A stretch of DNA of 43,758 nt from Prevotella sp. (GTDB taxonomy: Bacteria > Bacteroidota > Bacteroidia > Bacteroidales > Bacteroidaceae): assembly GCA_022775985.1 (NCBI GenBank), contig JALFIM010000001.1, positions 1 to 43,758 on the forward strand. Direction: 5' to 3'. Positions 8,522 to 16,522 of the stretch are shown in pieces; positions within the stretch are counted from its first letter, which is position 1; every line of letters starts with the position of its first letter. Under the pieces are notes generated by a model. That model had not been told where the DNA came from, made no database searches, and was given only the letters and a program-made list of their open reading frames with translations. A program made the position numbers and the translations under genes.

Positions 8522-10657
8522 TTATTCAATACCCATTTCTTTCAGCAGACGGTCGGTGTGTCCCCACTTGTCCATGAGGTAGATCATGTAGCGAACGTCG
8601 ACACCGATGCAACGTGCGAGCTTGCTGTCGAACCAGATGTCAGAAGAGAGCGAGTCCCAGTTGCCATCAAAGGCCAGACCGATGAGGCGGCCCTTGCCAT
8701 CAAACATGGGCGAGCCCGAGTTGCCACCAGTGATGTCGTTGTTGGTGAGGAAGCAGAGCTGCATCTTGCCTGTGGTGCGGTCGGTGTACTTGCCAAAGTC
8801 TTTTGCCGACATCAGCTCTTGCATGATAGGCTCAGCCTCATATTCAAAGTTCTCTTTGCCGCGCTTCATCTTCTCAACAATGCTCTCGGCGGTGGTATAA
8901 TAGCCTGAGGGTTTGCCGCCCAGGTCGTAGCCGCCCACCTGTCCGTAGCTCAGACGCATGGTGAAGTTGGCATCAGAGTAGTGGGGCATGTCTTGCTCCA
9001 TACGTATCTTGGCATCGCAGAGGTAGCGCTCTTGAGTGTCGATTTCGTCCATGGTGGCCTGCAGCTTGTCAACAATCTGCTTTCTGATGGCCATGAGCTG
9101 CTGTCCGTAGATGACGGCGGGGTCGTTAGTCAACTTCTTGTTAGCAACCCACAGTTCGCCCTTTTTGTTCACCTTCTTCATCAGCAGACTCTTGTTCCAG
9201 AGGTAGTCGGTATACTTCTGATAGTCGCCACCAAACTTGGTTTGTATGTCGTTGAAGAAGGCGGGCAACGCCTCTTTGTCAACGTGCTCGGCATAGTTTT
9301 TCAGCAGGGTGGCCATCACTTCGCGGTCGAGGGCGGCATCCCAGGTGTCGGCATTGTCGCTGGCCATTACCATCAGCTTCTCGCCCTTCTTCACGGCCTC
9401 GGCATCTTTCTCTATGCGCTGGCAAACGTCGAGGGCACGTGTGGTGAGCTCGTTGGTGCGACGGAAGGTTTCGTTGAAGAACATGAGGTCTTTCATCACC
9501 TCTTTACGGTCGGCGTACAGCTTGCCCAGGTGCTTGATGTTGAGCTTGCCTTTGAGGTAGCCCGTAGAGTCTTGATATTGCTGTATGCGAGCCTCGTAAG
9601 CCTGCTTCATCTTCACGATGCCTACCGAGTCGATACACTTGTTCATACCGATAGAGTTCTTCCAGTAGTTAGAGCTCTGTGCATACTTCGAGTCGTACTT
9701 GATACGCACGGCCTCGCTGGCACGCATGTGGCGCAGCATAACGGCCTGTTTTACGCCGCGCACCTGAGCACGGGGAGCATTTTGTGCGTCGCGCATCTCT
9801 TCAATGCCATAGCTTGAGAGGTAGCGCTCGGTAGAGCCAGGATAGCCCACGGTCATTGAGAAGTCGCCGTCTTTATAGCCTTCCATCGACACGGGTGCCC
9901 ATTGGCGTGGGTGGTAGGGCACATTGTCTTTCGAGTAGGCAGCGGGGCCATTGGTCTTCGGGTCGGCATAGATGCGGAACACTGAGAAGTCGCAGGTTTG
10001 GCGCGGCCACATCCAGTTGTCGGTCTCGCCACCATATTTACCCATCGACTTGGGCACGGTGAACACCAGTCGCAGGTCGGTAAAGTCTTGGTAGGTGGTG
10101 GCGTAATATTTGTTGCCCTCGTAGAACGGCTCTACGGTGATGTGCAGTGTGGAGTCGATTTTCTTTATCGAGTCGGTCATGGCGTTGGCCACCGAGTCGA
10201 TCATCGCCTCTTGCTCTTTGCCGCTCTTCTCGTGTATGCCCAGCGATACCATGTGGTCGGTAATGTCGCGCTGCTCTTTCATGAAGCTTACAAACATGTT
10301 TTCGTTGGGCAGCTCTTCTTCAAAGCTCTTGGCATAGAAGCCGTTCAGCATATAGTCGTGCTCAACGGTAGAGTGGCTACGTATGCTCTCAAAACCGCAG
10401 TGGTGGTTGGTGAACACCAGTCCGTCGGGCGACACCACCACACCTGAGCAGTAGCCCGAGAAGTTGACCACGGCGTTCTTTATGGCGTCAGGGTCGCTGT
10501 ACAGACTGCTGTAAGGCAGGGCGAAGCCCTCGGCCTGCATCTGCTCAAACACTGCCTGTGGCAGGTTGTAGAGCGTCCACATTCCCTCGTCGGCGCTTGC
10601 CTTCGTGGCGGTGAGGGCCAGGGCAGCGGTGAGGGCGATGGTAGAAAATTTGTTCAT
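8522..10657 (-). CDS. S46-family dipeptidyl peptidase, DPP7-like
   Basis: A 711-residue periplasmic or surface serine peptidase that removes dipeptides from peptide N-termini. It has a signal peptide (1-22), the catalytic His motif TNHHCG at residues 84-88, and the serine motif GGNSGSPMF with Ser at about 647. In this family the residue 18 positions after the Ser separates DPP11 (Arg, acidic P1) from DPP7 (Gly, hydrophobic P1). Here it is Gly (GLAFDGNWDSL), so DPP7-type specificity is inferred. The start at 10657 is chosen because it begins the signal peptide; an upstream in-frame ATG at 10720 overlaps the promoter. It stands alone with its own promoter and terminator. Such peptidases feed amino-acid fermentation in Bacteroidales. 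Confidence 0.93.
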   Translation of the reverse strand: MNKFSTIALTAALALTATKASADEGMWTLYNLPQAVFEQMQAEGFALPYSSLYSDPDAIKNAVVNFSGYCSGVVVSPDGLVFTNHHCGFESIRSHSTVEHDYMLNGFYAKSFEEELPNENMFVSFMKEQRDITDHMVSLGIHEKSGKEQEAMIDSVANAMTDSIKKIDSTLHITVEPFYEGNKYYATTYQDFTDLRLVFTVPKSMGKYGGETDNWMWPRQTCDFSVFRIYADPKTNGPAAYSKDNVPYHPRQWAPVSMEGYKDGDFSMTVGYPGSTERYLSSYGIEEMRDAQNAPRAQVRGVKQAVMLRHMRASEAVRIKYDSKYAQSSNYWKNSIGMNKCIDSVGIVKMKQAYEARIQQYQDSTGYLKGKLNIKHLGKLYADRKEVMKDLMFFNETFRRTNELTTRALDVCQRIEKDAEAVKKGEKLMVMASDNADTWDAALDREVMATLLKNYAEHVDKEALPAFFNDIQTKFGGDYQKYTDYLWNKSLLMKKVNKKGELWVANKKLTNDPAVIYGQQLMAIRKQIVDKLQATMDEIDTQERYLCDAKIRMEQDMPHYSDANFTMRLSYGQVGGYDLGGKPSGYYTTAESIVEKMKRGKENFEYEAEPIMQELMSAKDFGKYTDRTTGKMQLCFLTNNDITGGNSGSPMFDGKGRLIGLAFDGNWDSLSSDIWFDSKLARCIGVDVRYMIYLMDKWGHTDRLLKEMGIE

Positions 10658-10689
10658 TGTCGTTATTTTATGTTGTTGATTTTCAATTG

Positions 10690-10720
10690 CAAAGGTACAG
10701 AATTTTATTGAAAATGGCAA
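10690..10720 (-). promoter_or_regulatory. Probable promoter of the dpp7-like gene
   Basis: On the minus strand TACCTTTG (10690-10697) matches TAnnTTTG. About 20 bases upstream is ATTG, a partial match to the -33 TTTG. The start site would lie about 25-30 bases before the ATG. Confidence 0.55.
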
Positions 10721-10885
10721 TGTATGGCATATTTATGCTCGGCCGTTGGTGAATTTGGAGACAGTTTTCTGTTTCCTTCCTGCTGTGCGGTGAGACACCG
10801 TGCCCACGGCTTTGTGCATGGCATGAGTTATTTTATCGCATTTTATCACATCTGGCTGCTTGGCTGAAGAAAACCGGCTTTTGTT

Positions 10886-10916
10886 TTTGTGTTATGCAGC
10901 AAAAGCACTATTTTTG
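10886..10916 (+). promoter_or_regulatory. Canonical promoter of the first ATPase gene
   Basis: TTTG (10886-10889), a 19-base spacer and TATTTTTG (10909-10916) match the Bacteroidetes consensus exactly. Transcription should start near 10921-10923, about 80 bases before the ATG. The palindrome at 10935 therefore lies inside the leader. The rest of the 10658-11000 interval holds the divergent peptidase promoter and nothing else that I recognise. Confidence 0.75.
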
Positions 10917-10931
10917 CAAGTAGAACAATAG

Positions 10932-10967
10932 AAATTACTCAGTGCATTGAGTAAAATTACTCAATGC
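10932..10967 (+). promoter_or_regulatory. Palindrome plus direct-repeat half-site in the ATPase leader
   Basis: TTACTCAGTGCATTGAGTAA (10935-10954) is a 20-bp palindrome with one imperfect pair. A further half-site, AAATTACTCAATGC (10954-10967), repeats 10932-10945 at a 22-bp interval, close to two helical turns. It begins about 12 bases after the predicted transcription start, a place where a bound protein or an RNA hairpin could control expression. Confidence 0.65.
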
Positions 10968-11000
10968 GATAAATAAAATCTCAAGACAAAGAGGATAGAA

Positions 11001-12188
11001 ATGTATAAAAGAAGCGCATATTATACGATAGCCAAGCGGATAGACGAGCCGAGAAGGTTTGTGCAGGTTGTCATGGGACCGCGCCAGATAGGAAAGTCTA
11101 CCGTCGTGCGGCAAGTTCTTGACGACAGCAAAAAGCCATTTGTGTTTTATTCTGCCGATACAATACCCAGCACTTCCGCGGCATGGATAAGCGAGTGTTG
11201 GGCAACGGCCCGTCTGCAGATGCGCATGCAACGGTACGAGGAGATGATACTCGTTATCGACGAGATACAGAAACTCAATAATTGGAGCGAATATGTGAAG
11301 AAAGAGTGGGATGCCGACAGTCTTGACAGAATTAACATTAAGGTTATCTTGCTTGGGTCGTCGCGGGTCTTGCTTGAAAAAGATCTGGCGGAGTCGATGA
11401 TGGGCAGGTATGAGGAGATAAGGATGGGGCACTGGGACTTTTCAGAGATGCACGAGGCTTTCGGCATGACGTTGGAGCAATATATATATTATGGTGGCTA
11501 TCCTGGGGCAGCCCCGCTTATCGGTGAGCCTGAGCGTTGGGCAAACTATGTGAATGGCTCCATTATTGATGCCACCATCAACAAAGACATACTCATGGAC
11601 TCGCCGATAGCCAAACCTGCCCTTCTGCGTCAGACATTTGAGTTGAGCGTGGCTTACTCAGGAAAGATTCTCTCGCTTACCAAGATGCTGGGGGCTTTGC
11701 AGGATGCCGGCAACACGGTGACGCTGGCTGGTTATCTTAATCTCCTCGGTGACAGCGGACTTGTCATGGGGCTGCAGAAGTTTTCTATGGATATGGCGCG
11801 AAAGCGTGCGAGCATACCTAAATATCAGGTGTTCAACAATGCCTTGTTGAGTGTGCAGAGTGGTGCTGCGTTTGCCGAGGCGGTAGCCGACAGCAAACTG
11901 TGGGGACAGATATTCGAGTCGGCCATCGGAGCATATATCGTGAACCAGGCTTTCGTTAACCGCTTTGAGGTGTATTATTGGCGCGATGGAAATGACGAGG
12001 TTGACTTCATCGTCAAGAAAAACCAGAAGTTTGTGGCGATAGAGGTGAAGAGCAATGGCGAGCGAATGACGCATGGGATGGAGCATTTCAGAAAACGCTT
12101 CAATCCGTTGGCTTCTTTCATTGTTGGGGAGAGTGGCATCAGGCCTGAGACGTTTCTTGGCATGGACTTGCGACTGCTGTTTGAATGA
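11001..12188 (+). CDS. AAA-family ATPase with DUF4143 C-terminal domain
   Basis: A 395-residue AAA_14/DUF4143 protein. The Walker A motif is GPRQIGKST at residues 26-34 and the Walker B-like motif is ILVIDEIQK near 84-92. A conserved LLGSSR (sensor-1-like) follows near 115. The C-terminal half carries the DUF4143 region, with a restriction-enzyme-like core (NDEVDFIVKKNQ then FVAIEVKSN; Asp and Glu-x-Lys spaced as in PD-(D/E)XK folds). The cellular role of this widespread family is unsettled. It is less GC-rich than the genes to its right, and it converges with the flippase gene. The promoter and an unusual palindrome precede it. Confidence 0.9.
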   Translation: MYKRSAYYTIAKRIDEPRRFVQVVMGPRQIGKSTVVRQVLDDSKKPFVFYSADTIPSTSAAWISECWATARLQMRMQRYEEMILVIDEIQKLNNWSEYVKKEWDADSLDRINIKVILLGSSRVLLEKDLAESMMGRYEEIRMGHWDFSEMHEAFGMTLEQYIYYGGYPGAAPLIGEPERWANYVNGSIIDATINKDILMDSPIAKPALLRQTFELSVAYSGKILSLTKMLGALQDAGNTVTLAGYLNLLGDSGLVMGLQKFSMDMARKRASIPKYQVFNNALLSVQSGAAFAEAVADSKLWGQIFESAIGAYIVNQAFVNRFEVYYWRDGNDEVDFIVKKNQKFVAIEVKSNGERMTHGMEHFRKRFNPLASFIVGESGIRPETFLGMDLRLLFE

Positions 12189-12239
12189 GAGGGGATGTGC
12201 CCTATGAAAGAAAAATGTCACGCCGTAGGGTTGAGCCTT

Positions 12240-12274
12240 TGAAAGGCACAGGGCGCATGTCGGTGTGCCTTTCA
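12240..12274. terminator. Hairpin between convergent genes
   Basis: TGAAAGGCACA (12240-12250) and TGTGCCTTTCA (12264-12274) form a perfect 11-bp stem with a 13-base loop. It lies between the convergent ATPase and flippase genes and could end both transcripts, although no T-run follows on either side. Confidence 0.5.
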
Positions 12275-12327
12275 GACATACACGCCTCCTGTGCCGATAT
12301 TATTCCCTATGCAGTGTCCACAGTCAT

Positions 12328-13824
12328 TCAGCCGTGCTTCCTGAAGTATCTGCCCACAACGGGCAGGCTCTCCAGCGGCATGTCGCGGCGCACTATGTAG
12401 GCGGCGAATACCGCCACGAGCAGCGTGTTGACGGCCAGCGCGGCGGCCAGCGGCAGCATGCTGTTAGACAGTGTGAGACCGGCGTATATCACGGCGGCCA
12501 GCGCCACGTAGCACGCTATGTCCTTCAGCGGATAGGCTATGGGGTACTTGCGCTGCCCTATGAAGTAAGACAGCAGCATGGCCGTGCCGTAGCCGGCCAC
12601 GCCTCCCCACGCGCATGCCATGTAGCTGTACTGCGGCACGAAGGCTACGTTCACTGCTATGAGCATGAGGCAGCCCGCTGCCGAGAACCACGCGCCGTAT
12701 ATGGTCTTGTCTATGAGCTTGTACCAGAACGACAGGTTGAAGTATATGCCCATCATTATCTCTGCCGCCATCACCACGGGCACCACCCTCAGGCCGGGCC
12801 AGTAGCTCTGGTTGGGAATGACGTAGCGCAGCACGTCGAGGTAGGCTATCACCACGAGGAAGGCCAGCAGGGTGAATATGATGAAGTACTTCATGGCCTT
12901 GGCGTAGGTGGCGCGGTTGTCCTTGTCCTTGGACTTGCCGAACACGAACGGCTCGTAGGCGTAGCGGAAGGCCTGGGTTATCATGGCCATGATCATGGCT
13001 ATCTTGGTGGCGGCCCCGTATATGCCGAGCTGTGTCTTCTCGTCGCTGCCGTCGTAGAGATAGGGGAATATTATCTTGTCGAGCGTCTGGTTGAGTATGC
13101 CGGCTATGCCGAGCACGAGCAGCGGCCAGGCGTAGCGCAGCATGCGCCGCCACAGGGCCGTGTCAAATCGCCAGCGGAAGCCCGTGAGCTCCTTGCGGAA
13201 GCACAGTAGCACCACGGCGGTGCACACGAGGTTGATGTAGAACACCATGCCCACGTCTACGGTGAAGCTCTCGTCGTACAGCCCGAAGGGGTTGATGCGC
13301 AGCGCGGGCAGCACTATGAGGTACAGCAGGTTGAGCACTATGTTGAGCACTATGTTGACAAGCTGCAGCGTGGCGAACTTGAGGGCCTTCTTCTCGTAGC
13401 GCAGGTAGGCGAAGGGTATGCACTTGAAGGCGTCTATGGCCACGCACACGAACATCACGGCCACCCAGTCCTCGTGGTCGGGGTACTTCATGAACGTGGC
13501 TATCTGCGGCAGGAACGCCAGCACCAGCGCCACGAACAGCAGGGCCGTGGAGCCCACCGATATGAGCACCGTGGAGTAGACGCGCTGCGGGTCCTCGCCG
13601 CTCTTGTTGACGTACCTGAAGAATGTGGTCTCCATGCCGTAGGTGAGTATCACCAGCAGCAGCGCCGTGTAGGCGTAGATGTTGGTCACCACGCCGTACT
13701 GTCCGCCGCTGGCGGCGAACGCCGTGGTCTGTATCGGCACGAGGAGGTAGTTGATGAAACGGCCGGCTATGCTGCTGAGGCCGTATATGGCAGTGTCTTT
13801 TGCCAGTGACTTTAAATTGGCCAT
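12328..13824 (-). CDS. Polysaccharide/lipopolysaccharide flippase (Wzx/MATE-like, MOP superfamily)
   Basis: A 498-residue integral membrane protein with about 12-14 hydrophobic segments. The N-terminus (SLAKDTAIYGLSSIAGRFIN) and the following LLVPIQTTAF are typical of the polysaccharide biosynthesis branch of the MOP exporters. These proteins flip lipid-linked oligosaccharides across the inner membrane. The start at 13824 (MANLKSL) is preferred over an upstream in-frame ATG at 13875, because the latter would add residues unlike the family and overlap CAAAATTA promoter-like boxes. No glycosyltransferase cluster surrounds it, so the cargo is unknown. Confidence 0.88.
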   Translation of the reverse strand: MANLKSLAKDTAIYGLSSIAGRFINYLLVPIQTTAFAASGGQYGVVTNIYAYTALLLVILTYGMETTFFRYVNKSGEDPQRVYSTVLISVGSTALLFVALVLAFLPQIATFMKYPDHEDWVAVMFVCVAIDAFKCIPFAYLRYEKKALKFATLQLVNIVLNIVLNLLYLIVLPALRINPFGLYDESFTVDVGMVFYINLVCTAVVLLCFRKELTGFRWRFDTALWRRMLRYAWPLLVLGIAGILNQTLDKIIFPYLYDGSDEKTQLGIYGAATKIAMIMAMITQAFRYAYEPFVFGKSKDKDNRATYAKAMKYFIIFTLLAFLVVIAYLDVLRYVIPNQSYWPGLRVVPVVMAAEIMMGIYFNLSFWYKLIDKTIYGAWFSAAGCLMLIAVNVAFVPQYSYMACAWGGVAGYGTAMLLSYFIGQRKYPIAYPLKDIACYVALAAVIYAGLTLSNSMLPLAAALAVNTLLVAVFAAYIVRRDMPLESLPVVGRYFRKHG

Positions 13825-13862
13825 ACGTGTGATATGTATGATAATGTGTATGTTGTGCGGTG

Positions 13863-13880
13863 CAAAATTAGCCAAAATTA
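13863..13880 (-). promoter_or_regulatory. Tandem -7 boxes upstream of the flippase gene
   Basis: The minus strand contains TAATTTTG twice, at 13863-13870 and 13873-13880, each matching TAnnTTTG, about 40-55 bases before the ATG. Neither has a convincing -33 TTTG at 19-21 bases. Confidence 0.45.
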
Positions 13881-13976
13881 ATGGATTTCACCTCCCTGCG
13901 GCCACAAAAAGCGTGCCGCCGCCGTGCCGTGGGCGCATTTTCGGGCCGCGCCATGCGCTTTTCGGCTTTTTATCAT

Positions 13977-13984
13977 TACTTTTG
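13977..13984 (+). promoter_or_regulatory. -7 element of the GH92 gene
   Basis: TACTTTTG matches TAnnTTTG and lies 63 bases before the GH92 start codon. No clear -33 TTTG is seen. Confidence 0.5.
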
Positions 13985-14047
13985 TAGTCGGATATCTGAC
14001 TAATCATAAACAATACATCAAGTAATAACATTAAAATATAAGTCACA

Positions 14048-16363
14048 ATGAGAAAAACTATCGTTTGCCTGGCTCTTGCGCTGCTCTCGTCAGTGGGCGC
14101 CATGGCAAAGAGCGACAAACTGTCTCCTGTAGACTACGTGAACCCGCTCGTGGGCACGGAGTCGAAGTTTGAGCTGTCAACGGGCAACACCTATCCCGCC
14201 ATCGCCATGCCGTGGGGCATGAACTTCTGGATGCCGCAGACGGGCAAGATGGGCGACGGATGGGCCTACGTGTACTGGCACGACAAGATACGCGGATTCA
14301 AGCAGACGCACCAGCCGAGCCCCTGGATCAACGACTACGGCCAGTTCTCCATCATGCCTATGACGGGCAAGCCCGAGTTTGACGAGGACAAGCGTGCCTC
14401 ATGGTTCTCGCACAAGGCCGAGGTGGCCAAGCCCTACTACTACCGCACATACCTCGCCGACTACGACGTGGTGGCCGAGATGGCTCCCACGGAGCGTGCC
14501 TGCGTCATGCGCTTCACCTTCCCGCAGACCGATGCCGCGTACATCGTGGTGGACGCGTTCGACCGCGGCTCGGAGGTGGAAGTCATCCCCGGCAAGAACA
14601 TGATAGTGGGCTACACCACGCGCAACAGCGGCGGCGTGCCGCAGAACTTCAAGAACTACTTTGTGGCACGCTTCGACCACCCCTTCACCTACACCGCCAC
14701 CGTGGCCGGGGGCAAGCTCACCGAGGGCAAGCTCAAGTCCACCGACAACCACGCCGGAGCCATCGTGGGCTTCAAGACGAGCCGTGGCGAGATGGTGAGA
14801 GTGACCGTGGCCTCGTCGTTCATAAGCCCCGAGCAGGCCATACGCAACCTCGGAGAGGTGGGCGATGCACCGTTTGAGGCGGTGATGGACAACGGACGCA
14901 AGCGGTGGAACGACGTGCTGGGCCGCATAGAGGTCGATGACGACAACACCGACCATCTGCGCACGTTCTACTCCTGCCTCTACCGCTCGGTGCTCTTCCC
15001 GCGCTCGTTCTACGAGAAGGACGCACAGGGCAACATCGTGCACTACTCACCCTACAACGGTGAGGTGAAGCCCGGCTACATGTTCACCGACACGGGCTTC
15101 TGGGACACCTTCCGCTGCCTCTTCCCCTTCCTCAACATGATGTACCCCTCCATGAACCAGAAGATGCAGGAGGGCCTCGTCAACGCCTATCTCGAGAGCG
15201 GATTCCTGCCCGAGTGGGCCAGCCCGGGCCACCGCGGGTGCATGGTGGGCAACAACTCGGCCTCCATCGTGGCCGACGCATACCTCAAGGGCCAGCGCGG
15301 CTACGACATAGAGAAACTGTGGGAGGCCGTGCTGCACGGTGCCAACGCCGTACACCCGAAGGTGTCGTCTACGGGCCGCGACGGGTATGAGCTGTACAAC
15401 TCCTTAGGCTACGTGCCCTGCGACAAGAAGAGCCAGAGCGTGGCACGCACCCTGGAGTATGCCTACGACGACTGGTGTATATACCAGCTCGGCCGCAAGC
15501 TCGGCAAGCCCGAGAAGGACATAGCAGTGTACGCGCAGCGTGCCATGAACTACCGCAACGTGTTCGACCCGTCGCTGCGCCTCATGCGCGGCAAGGACTC
15601 GGCAGGCAAGTTCGAGACACCCTTCAACCCCACCGACTGGAGCCGCTCCTTCACCGAGGGCGACACCTGGCACTGGACGTGGTGCGTGTTCCACGACCCG
15701 CAGGGACTCATCAACCTCATGGGCGGAGCCGACAGCTTCAACCAGATGATGGACTCCACCTTCATCGTGCCGCCTGTGGCCAAGGCACGCATGATACACG
15801 AGGAGCGCGAGATGCAGGTCATGAACATGGGACAGTATGCCCACGGCAACCAGCCCATACAGCACATGATATACCTCTACAACTACTCCGGCCAGCCCTG
15901 GAAGGCGCAGTACTGGCTCCGTGAGGTCATGGACAAACTCTACTCCGCGCATCCCGACGGCTACTGCGGCGACGAGGACAACGGCCAGACCTCGGCATGG
16001 TATGTGTTCTCGGCCCTCGGTTTCTACCCCGTGTGCCCCGGCTCGGGACAGTATGTGCTCGGCACGCCCTACTTCGATGAGGTGAAGCTGCACCTCGAGA
16101 ACGGCCGCACGCTCGAGATAGACGCCGACGACAACAGCTCCGCCAACAAATACATACAGGCCATGACGCTCAACGGCAAGCCCTACGGCAAGAACTACAT
16201 CACGCACGACGACCTCATGGCCGGCGGCAAGATAGAGTTTGAGATGGGCGCACAGCCCAACAAGAGCCGCGGCGTGACGGCCGACAGTTTCCCGTACTCG
16301 TTCTCCAACGAGCACAAGACCGCTGCCAAGAAGCAGAAGAAGGCACGCGCCAGCCGCCGCTGA
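14048..16363 (+). CDS. GH92-family exo-alpha-mannosidase
   Basis: A 771-residue secreted glycoside hydrolase. GH92 enzymes are calcium-dependent inverting exo-alpha-mannosidases that trim N-glycans or yeast mannan. A signal peptide (residues 1-20, ending GAMA) is followed by the N-terminal domain that opens with VDYVNPLVGTES and GNTYPAIAMPWGMNFW. The (alpha/alpha)6 part follows. The expected acid is in FTEGDTWHW (Glu near residue 537). The base aspartates are in CGDEDNGQTSAWYVFSALGF (about 640-644). The C-terminus is Lys/Arg-rich (KKQKKARASRR), with no obvious sorting domain. The next gene in the same direction is a secreted nuclease/phosphatase-fold protein 159 bp downstream. The exact linkage cleaved cannot be read. 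Confidence 0.93.
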   Translation: MRKTIVCLALALLSSVGAMAKSDKLSPVDYVNPLVGTESKFELSTGNTYPAIAMPWGMNFWMPQTGKMGDGWAYVYWHDKIRGFKQTHQPSPWINDYGQFSIMPMTGKPEFDEDKRASWFSHKAEVAKPYYYRTYLADYDVVAEMAPTERACVMRFTFPQTDAAYIVVDAFDRGSEVEVIPGKNMIVGYTTRNSGGVPQNFKNYFVARFDHPFTYTATVAGGKLTEGKLKSTDNHAGAIVGFKTSRGEMVRVTVASSFISPEQAIRNLGEVGDAPFEAVMDNGRKRWNDVLGRIEVDDDNTDHLRTFYSCLYRSVLFPRSFYEKDAQGNIVHYSPYNGEVKPGYMFTDTGFWDTFRCLFPFLNMMYPSMNQKMQEGLVNAYLESGFLPEWASPGHRGCMVGNNSASIVADAYLKGQRGYDIEKLWEAVLHGANAVHPKVSSTGRDGYELYNSLGYVPCDKKSQSVARTLEYAYDDWCIYQLGRKLGKPEKDIAVYAQRAMNYRNVFDPSLRLMRGKDSAGKFETPFNPTDWSRSFTEGDTWHWTWCVFHDPQGLINLMGGADSFNQMMDSTFIVPPVAKARMIHEEREMQVMNMGQYAHGNQPIQHMIYLYNYSGQPWKAQYWLREVMDKLYSAHPDGYCGDEDNGQTSAWYVFSALGFYPVCPGSGQYVLGTPYFDEVKLHLENGRTLEIDADDNSSANKYIQAMTLNGKPYGKNYITHDDLMAGGKIEFEMGAQPNKSRGVTADSFPYSFSNEHKTAAKKQKKARASRR

Positions 16364-16387
16364 CGCTTCGTGCGGTCATGATTGTTT

Positions 16388-16480
16388 TGTCAAGAATTAG
16401 AGAATTTTTTCTTCTTATATAGAGATGTTGCTCTTAAATATAGAATCAAAAATTGAAGAAAAATTTTCTAATTCTTGACA
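16388..16480. repeat. 93-bp inverted repeat between GH92 and the EEP gene
   Basis: A 27-base left arm (16388-16414, starting TGTCAAGAATTAGAG) and a 26-base right arm (16455-16480, ending TAATTCTTGACA) pair with only one bulge and one mismatch, around a 40-base AT-rich centre. It may act as a long terminator-like hairpin for GH92 or be a small non-autonomous mobile remnant. No transposase or clear target duplication is visible. Confidence 0.75.
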
Positions 16481-16522
16481 TTAAATATAAGAAGATAACT
16501 TTAATAACTTACATACTATAAT

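Noticed and set aside
8522..10657. Peptidase considered as DPP11 (Asp/Glu-specific)
   Set aside because: The specificity position 18 residues after the catalytic Ser is Gly, as in DPP7, not the Arg of DPP11.
12190..12206. GGGGATGTGCCCTATG resembles one arm of the dpp7 terminator (GGGGATGTGCCTTATG)
   Set aside because: No matching second arm is present nearby, so it cannot form that hairpin; probably chance or a fragment.
16388..16480. Inverted repeat considered as an insertion sequence
   Set aside because: Only 93 bp long, with no transposase and no clear target-site duplication. It is kept as a repeat of unknown nature.
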